Positions 6,378 through 9,788 of a stretch of 9,788 nucleotides of DNA are shown in pieces. Location of the stretch: positions 1-9,788 of the forward strand of contig JAEZED010000030.1 of the NCBI GenBank assembly GCA_023417885.1, given 5' to 3'. How positions within the stretch are numbered: position 1 is the first letter of the stretch; each line of letters begins with the position of its first letter. The notes beneath the pieces are model-generated. The model searched no databases. It saw nothing but the letters and a program-made list of their open reading frames with translations, and was not told where the DNA came from. Source of the DNA: Planctomycetota bacterium. Lineage in GTDB: Bacteria; Planctomycetota; Phycisphaerae; Tepidisphaerales; Tepidisphaeraceae. The position numbers and the translations under genes were made by a program.

Positions 6378-7352
6378 TCAGGCGGCGGCGGGGCGCGCGG
6401 CGTCCAGCCCCTCGGCTTCGACGTCCGCCTTCCGGCGCAGCACGAGAAGGACATACTTCTTGTGAAGCACGAACTGCTGCGGATCGACCTCCTCGAGGTT
6501 CCGGTCGATCGAACGGCCGATCATTTCCACGGCGTCTTCCAGCATGTAGTGGAGCCACGGCTGCTTCTTGCGCAGCTTGAGCAGGCCGAACTCGAGCAGG
6601 GGGATGCCGAAGTTGGTGGCGATCATGTGGATGAGCCCGAGCGTCGGCAGGACGTTGGGGGTGATGTCGCGCTCGTAGGTGATCTCCCAGCCGGCGGCGG
6701 AGACGCGGTCGGTGAAATCGTTCCAGTTGTGGCCGCCCTTCCCGCGGGAGGGGCCGATCCGGAACATGTCGCACGCGACCCAGCGTCCGCCGGGCGCGAG
6801 GATGCGGTCCATGAGCGGCAGGGCGCGGTCGAGCTTCAGGTACTGGAGCGACTCGGAGGTAAAAACGGTCCCGAAGCGGCCGGCGTGCGACGAGGGATTC
6901 GGAAGATCCTCGAACTTGCAGCGGATGACGGGGATTTCGGGCAGCGTGGTGCCGATGTGGGCGGCTTGCGTGCGGTCGGGCGTGAGCGCGACGGGGGAGA
7001 AGCCCTCCTCCCGGAGCATCCGCGAAAGGCCCCCCATGCCGCAGCCGACGTCCAGCACGGGAAGCTCGCGATCCTGCGCCAGCTCGAGCAGGATCTCGGC
7101 GTAGCGGGTCTGGGCGCGGCCGAACTCGGCCAGGCTGATCTCCTCGGGCGGTCGGGTCGGGTCGTCGAAGTAGCCGTAATGCAGGAAGCCGCCCGGCAGC
7201 ATACGCGCCATGAGGGCGAGTTGGGGGTCGTTGCTGGCGCGCGACTCCTTGCGGCGATGCCGTTGAAGGGCCAGGGCATGGCCTATGTGCCGGGGGTGGA
7301 ACAGTCGCTTTGCGACGCTGCCGGCAACGTTGCTGATCTTGACTTTCTGCAT
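6378..7352 (-). CDS. Class I SAM-dependent methyltransferase
   Basis: 324 residues from the ATG at 7352, which has GGAG six bases upstream. The same frame stays open further, with another ATG at 7430 that would add 26 Pro/Arg-rich residues lacking any family feature. The SAM-binding motif I is VLDVGCGMGGLS at 99-110, with the acidic end of strand 2 replaced by ALTPDRTQ at 122-129. Motif III/post-motif features are ESLQYLKLDRAL at 167-178 and LAPGGRWVACDMF at 185-197. The N-terminal part contains LPGGFLHYGYFDDP at 52-65, as in small-molecule methyltransferases related to sarcosine/dimethylglycine, tocopherol and quinone methylases. The substrate is unknown. No signal peptide or membrane segment was seen. 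It is the promoter-proximal gene of a possible three-gene minus-strand transcript with the DUF4190-like protein and the permease (gaps 72 and 36 bp), and is divergent from the alpha-galactosidase. Confidence 0.85.
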   Translation of the reverse strand: MQKVKISNVAGSVAKRLFHPRHIGHALALQRHRRKESRASNDPQLALMARMLPGGFLHYGYFDDPTRPPEEISLAEFGRAQTRYAEILLELAQDRELPVLDVGCGMGGLSRMLREEGFSPVALTPDRTQAAHIGTTLPEIPVIRCKFEDLPNPSSHAGRFGTVFTSESLQYLKLDRALPLMDRILAPGGRWVACDMFRIGPSRGKGGHNWNDFTDRVSAAGWEITYERDITPNVLPTLGLIHMIATNFGIPLLEFGLLKLRKKQPWLHYMLEDAVEMIGRSIDRNLEEVDPQQFVLHKKYVLLVLRRKADVEAEGLDAARPAAA

Positions 7353-7358
7353 GCAGGG

Positions 7359-7362
7359 CTCC
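7359..7362 (-). promoter_or_regulatory. Ribosome binding site that selects the methyltransferase start
   Basis: GGAG on the minus strand lies six bases upstream of the ATG at 7352. The alternative ATG at 7430 has no such site, which is why 7352 is preferred. Confidence 0.6.
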
Positions 7363-7403
7363 GTCCCGGGAGGATCGGCCGAGGGTGGCCTCAGGGAGAT
7401 GGG

Positions 7404-7420
7404 CCGCCTCTGCGAGGCGG
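7404..7420. repeat. Perfect hairpin in the divergent intergenic region
   Basis: CCGCCTC (7404-7410) and GAGGCGG (7414-7420) are exact reverse complements around a three-base loop; one G-U and one further pair can extend the stem in RNA. It would lie in the 5' leader of the methyltransferase message. No known riboswitch pattern is visible around it. Confidence 0.55.
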
Positions 7421-7464
7421 TCACCTTCATTCGCCGCCGGACACACCTTTGTTCGGCGATGAGC

Positions 7465-7492
7465 AAGTTACCCGCCGCGGGGCGTCCGTCAA
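7465..7492 (-). promoter_or_regulatory. Candidate sigma-70-like promoter for the methyltransferase gene
   Basis: On the minus strand TTGACG (7492-7487) is followed after 16 bases by TAACTT (7470-7465). The -35 box is good, the -10 box poor. Transcription would start near 7458, leaving a leader of about 105 bases that contains the 7404-7420 hairpin. Confidence 0.3.
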
Positions 7493-7556
7493 AATTGGTC
7501 CGCCGGCTTTTCGGGGGGCATTCCCGGGCCCGCGAAGGCGTTAATCTGGCCACTCC

Positions 7557-9578
7557 ATGCGATTCCTGATCCCGCTCCTGTTCCTGCTGCCCGGCATGCC
7601 CAACTCCCTCCACGCCGCCGATTCCGTCGAACTGGGCGCCCTGGACCTCGCCCGCATGTCCCGCGGCTGGGGCACGCCCCAGCGCGACCGGTCGATCACC
7701 GGCAAGCCGCTCACGATCGGCGGGCGGACGTTCGGGAAGGGTGTCGGCACGCATGCCGACAGCGTGCTCTGGGTGGAGTTGCACGGCCGCGCGACGCGGT
7801 TCACGGCCCATGTCGGCGTGGACGACGGGGCGGGGGAGCGGGGGAGCGTGCGGTTCTACGTCTACGTGGACGACGAGCCCCTCTTCGAAAGCCCCCTGAT
7901 GAAGGGCGGGGACGAGGCCGTAGCGGTGGACGTCGATCTGACGGGTCGCCGGAAGCTGGTGCTGATCGCCGCCAGCGCGGGGGACGGAATCGACTTCGAC
8001 CATGCCGACTGGGCGGAGGCGCGGATCGAGTTCGAGGGACAGGCGCCGGTAGCGGGCGATCCGCCGCGCGAGGAGGCGGTCATGCTCACGCCGCCGCCGG
8101 GCCCGGCGCCGCGAATCAACGCTGCGGCGGTCTACGGGTGCCGGCCGGGCCGGCCGTTTCTTTACAGGATCCCCGCGCAGGGGAGCCGGCCGATGCGCTT
8201 CGAGGCGAGCGAACTGCCGGAGGGGATCGAGCTGGACGCGGAGGAGGGGATCCTGCGGGGCGTCGCGCCGGAGATGCCGGGTGAGTATGCCGTGACGCTG
8301 CGGGCGAGCAACGGGCAGGGCGTCGACGAGAAGCCGTTCACGATCATCGTGGGAGACAAGCTCGCGCTGACTCCGCCGATGGGGTGGAATCACTGGTACA
8401 CGTGGTACCACCAGGTAGGCGATGCGAAGATGCGCGCCGCGGGCGATGCGATGATCGCATCGGGCATGGCGGACGTGGGGTATGCCTACGTGAACATCGA
8501 CGACTGCTGGATGCGCATGACGCCGGAGAGCTTCGAGGAGCGGGCCGGGGTGCGGAAGGACACGCTAAGGCCTGACGAGATCGTCGGCGAGACGCGCGAC
8601 GCGCAGGGGCGCATCCTCTCCAACGACCGCTTCCCGGACATGAAGGGGCTGACGGACTACCTGCATGCCCGCGGTTTGAAGGCGGGAATCTACACATCGC
8701 CCGGGCCGCGCACGTGCGAGTGGTTCGAGGGGGCGTGGGAGCACGAGGAGATCGACGCACAGCAGTTCGCCGACTGGGGGTTCGACTTCCTGAAATACGA
8801 CTGGTGCAGCTACGGCGGGGTGGCGACGGGCCAGGGGAAGGAGCGCGCCCGCCGGCCATACGAGGTGATGGGGGCGATCCTGGCGGATCTGGATCGCGAC
8901 ATTGTCTTCAACCTCTGCCAGTACGGGATGGAGGAGGTCTGGACGTGGGGCGAGGCGGTCGGCGGTCACTGCTGGCGCACGACGGGCGACCTGGGCCTGG
9001 AGCCGGGCGGGGCGCTGCCGGGCTTCTACCACATCGGCCGTGCCAACGCGCGGCACTGGCGTCACGCGCGTCCCGGCGCGTGGAATGACCCGGACTACCT
9101 GCTCCTGGGCCACATCGGCACGCCGCACGCGCAGGATGCCGAGCCGCAGCCGACGCGCCTGACGCCCAGTGAGCAGTACAGCTACATGAGCATGTGGTCG
9201 CTGATGGCGGCGCCGCTGATCTTCTCCGGCGACATGGAGCGGCTGGACGCCTTCACGCTGAACGTGCTGTGCAATCCGGAAGTGATCGCGGTGAACCAGG
9301 ACGCCCTGGGCCGGCAGGCGGAGCCGATCGTGATGGACGACCGGCGGATGGTTCTCGCCAAGCCGCTGGCGGACGGCTCGGTGGCGGTGGGGCTGTTCAA
9401 CCTGTTCGAGGTGCCGCTGGAGATTGGCGTGACGTGGGAGCAGCTGGGCCTGGAGGGCCCGCAACGCGTGCGCGACGTCTGGCGTCACGAGGACCTGGGG
9501 GTGTTCGAAGGGGAGTTCAAGGTGAAGGTGCCGCGGCACGGCGTGATGTTCGTGCGCGTGCATCGGCCGGGGGAGTAG
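7557..9578 (+). CDS. Secreted GH27 alpha-galactosidase with N-terminal NPCBM domain
   Basis: 673 residues, exported by a signal peptide (MRFLIPLLFLLPGMPNSLHA, cleavage likely after A20). Residues about 22-160 are an NPCBM galactose-binding-like domain, with GVGTHADS at 62-69 and FTAHVGVDDGAGERGSVRFYV at 82-102. About 185-265 is an Ig-like putative domain (LPEGIELDAEEGILRG at 220-235). The GH27 barrel runs from about 270 to 575: TPPMGWNHW at 272-280, NIDDCW at 313-318, KYDWC at 413-417 with D415 as nucleophile, and WNDPDYL at 509-515 with D511 as acid/base. A C-terminal beta domain follows (about 585-670). The enzyme removes terminal alpha-galactose from oligo- or polysaccharides outside the cytoplasm; GH27 also includes alpha-N-acetylgalactosaminidases and beta-L-arabinopyranosidases, so the exact sugar is not certain. 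The start is fixed by the signal peptide; no Shine-Dalgarno is evident. No sugar transporter or regulator lies beside it. Confidence 0.94.
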   Translation: MRFLIPLLFLLPGMPNSLHAADSVELGALDLARMSRGWGTPQRDRSITGKPLTIGGRTFGKGVGTHADSVLWVELHGRATRFTAHVGVDDGAGERGSVRFYVYVDDEPLFESPLMKGGDEAVAVDVDLTGRRKLVLIAASAGDGIDFDHADWAEARIEFEGQAPVAGDPPREEAVMLTPPPGPAPRINAAAVYGCRPGRPFLYRIPAQGSRPMRFEASELPEGIELDAEEGILRGVAPEMPGEYAVTLRASNGQGVDEKPFTIIVGDKLALTPPMGWNHWYTWYHQVGDAKMRAAGDAMIASGMADVGYAYVNIDDCWMRMTPESFEERAGVRKDTLRPDEIVGETRDAQGRILSNDRFPDMKGLTDYLHARGLKAGIYTSPGPRTCEWFEGAWEHEEIDAQQFADWGFDFLKYDWCSYGGVATGQGKERARRPYEVMGAILADLDRDIVFNLCQYGMEEVWTWGEAVGGHCWRTTGDLGLEPGGALPGFYHIGRANARHWRHARPGAWNDPDYLLLGHIGTPHAQDAEPQPTRLTPSEQYSYMSMWSLMAAPLIFSGDMERLDAFTLNVLCNPEVIAVNQDALGRQAEPIVMDDRRMVLAKPLADGSVAVGLFNLFEVPLEIGVTWEQLGLEGPQRVRDVWRHEDLGVFEGEFKVKVPRHGVMFVRVHRPGE

Positions 9579-9636
9579 GTCGTTTCCCCGTCACCTTCGA
9601 TGTCGATCGCGCCCCCTCTCATGGAGGGAGAGAAGG

Positions 9637-9666
9637 CGGAGGTGGCAAAATCTCTTCGCACCTCCG
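9637..9666 (+). terminator. Hairpin after the alpha-galactosidase gene, possible terminator
   Basis: CGGAGGTG (9637-9644) pairs perfectly with CACCTCCG (9659-9666) around a 14-base loop that holds AAAA and TCTCTT. It lies about 60 bases after the stop codon. There is no T tract after the stem, so it may act as a weak terminator or protect the 3' end. Confidence 0.45.
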
Positions 9667-9673
9667 GCCCCAG

Positions 9674-9788
9674 CGGCCCGAGCATCGGCCCCGATGCCCC
9701 GGGCGTCGGCGCACGGTGATCGGGCGTCGCGCCCGGGTTTGCGGGGCGTGCGCCAAGGTTTGCGTGACGCGCGCCGAGGCCTGCGGAA
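9674..9788. repeat. Degenerate 21-bp tandem repeat array 2, cut by the window edge
   Basis: Five full 21-base units start at 9674, 9695, 9716, 9737 and 9758, with a partial sixth from 9779. The units at 9737 and 9758 both start GTTTGCG and share 15 of 21 positions by eye; those at 9695 and 9716 share CGGGCGTCG at the same offset. The array has the same period as the one at 3435-3623 and also lies between genes. On the minus strand it reads as Ala/Arg/Pro-rich heptads such as G-R-D-A-R-S-P. It continues past the window. Confidence 0.7.
9721..9735. repeat. Perfect hairpin inside array 2
   Basis: CGGGCG (9721-9726) pairs with CGCCCG (9730-9735) around a TCG loop. The centre CGTCGCG is the same as in the hairpin at 3592-3608, while the flanking arms differ and stay complementary. 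Confidence 0.5.

Noticed and set aside
7353..7460. SAM, SAH, TPP or cobalamin riboswitch ahead of the methyltransferase
   Set aside because: Only a simple hairpin is visible; none of the conserved sequence blocks of those riboswitches that I know are present.
4431..7544. Open frame of more than 1000 codons on the plus strand
   Set aside because: It runs antisense to the permease, DUF4190-like and methyltransferase genes, all of which have recognisable domains. Its translation is Arg/Gly/Glu-rich without motifs, typical of a shadow frame in GC-rich DNA.
7353..8411. Upstream extension of the methyltransferase frame to 8411
   Set aside because: This part is antisense to the alpha-galactosidase signal peptide and NPCBM domain and has no methyltransferase features. 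The GGAG-backed ATG at 7352 is the better start.
8565..9563. 332-codon minus-strand open frame
   Set aside because: Antisense to the GH27 catalytic domain, with His/Arg/Leu-rich composition and no motif.

Overview
The window is strongly G+C-rich, densely coding DNA from a free-living bacterium. It carries seven convincing protein genes and two non-coding stretches built on a degenerate 21-bp repeat. The gene types point to Planctomycetota (a Phycisphaerae-like lineage is my best guess) or another PVC bacterium: a secreted NPCBM-GH27 alpha-galactosidase, a DUF4190-type membrane protein, a GT4 glycosyltransferase with the EGLARALPQ motif variant, and a divergent peptidase C15-like protein. No rRNA, tRNA, insertion sequence, CRISPR array or phage gene was seen. 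The taxonomic guess is inference from gene content, not from a marker gene.

Layout. Positions 102-875 (+) encode a pyrrolidone-carboxyl-peptidase-like protein whose nucleophile position appears to be Ser instead of Cys. Positions 941-2086 (+) encode a GT4 glycosyltransferase with an in-frame 7-bp tandem repeat. It converges on, and overlaps by 16 bp, a minus-strand YcaQ-type DNA glycosylase (2071-3348/3360). The 356-bp gap 3361-3716 contains 21-bp repeat array 1. Three minus-strand genes follow, read from right to left: a SAM-dependent methyltransferase (6378-7352), a DUF4190-like membrane protein (5559-6305) and a fused two-domain ABC permease (3717-5522). Their gaps of 72 and 36 bp would allow one transcript. 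A 204-bp divergent region with a candidate promoter and a hairpin separates the methyltransferase from the plus-strand alpha-galactosidase (7557-9578). After that gene come a hairpin (9637-9666) and 21-bp repeat array 2, which runs off the right edge.

Function. The genes do not form one obvious pathway. The glycosyltransferase (envelope polysaccharide) and the alpha-galactosidase (polysaccharide breakdown) suit a carbohydrate-oriented lifestyle. The permease looks like the iron/phosphonate/thiamine group but has no ATPase or binding protein beside it. The glycosylase is a DNA-repair gene.

Most worth a second look are the two 21-bp-period arrays. Their period equals about two helical turns and seven codons, and each contains a small hairpin sharing a CGTCGCG core with different but complementary flanks. 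I found no defence system or other clearly new multi-gene system here.
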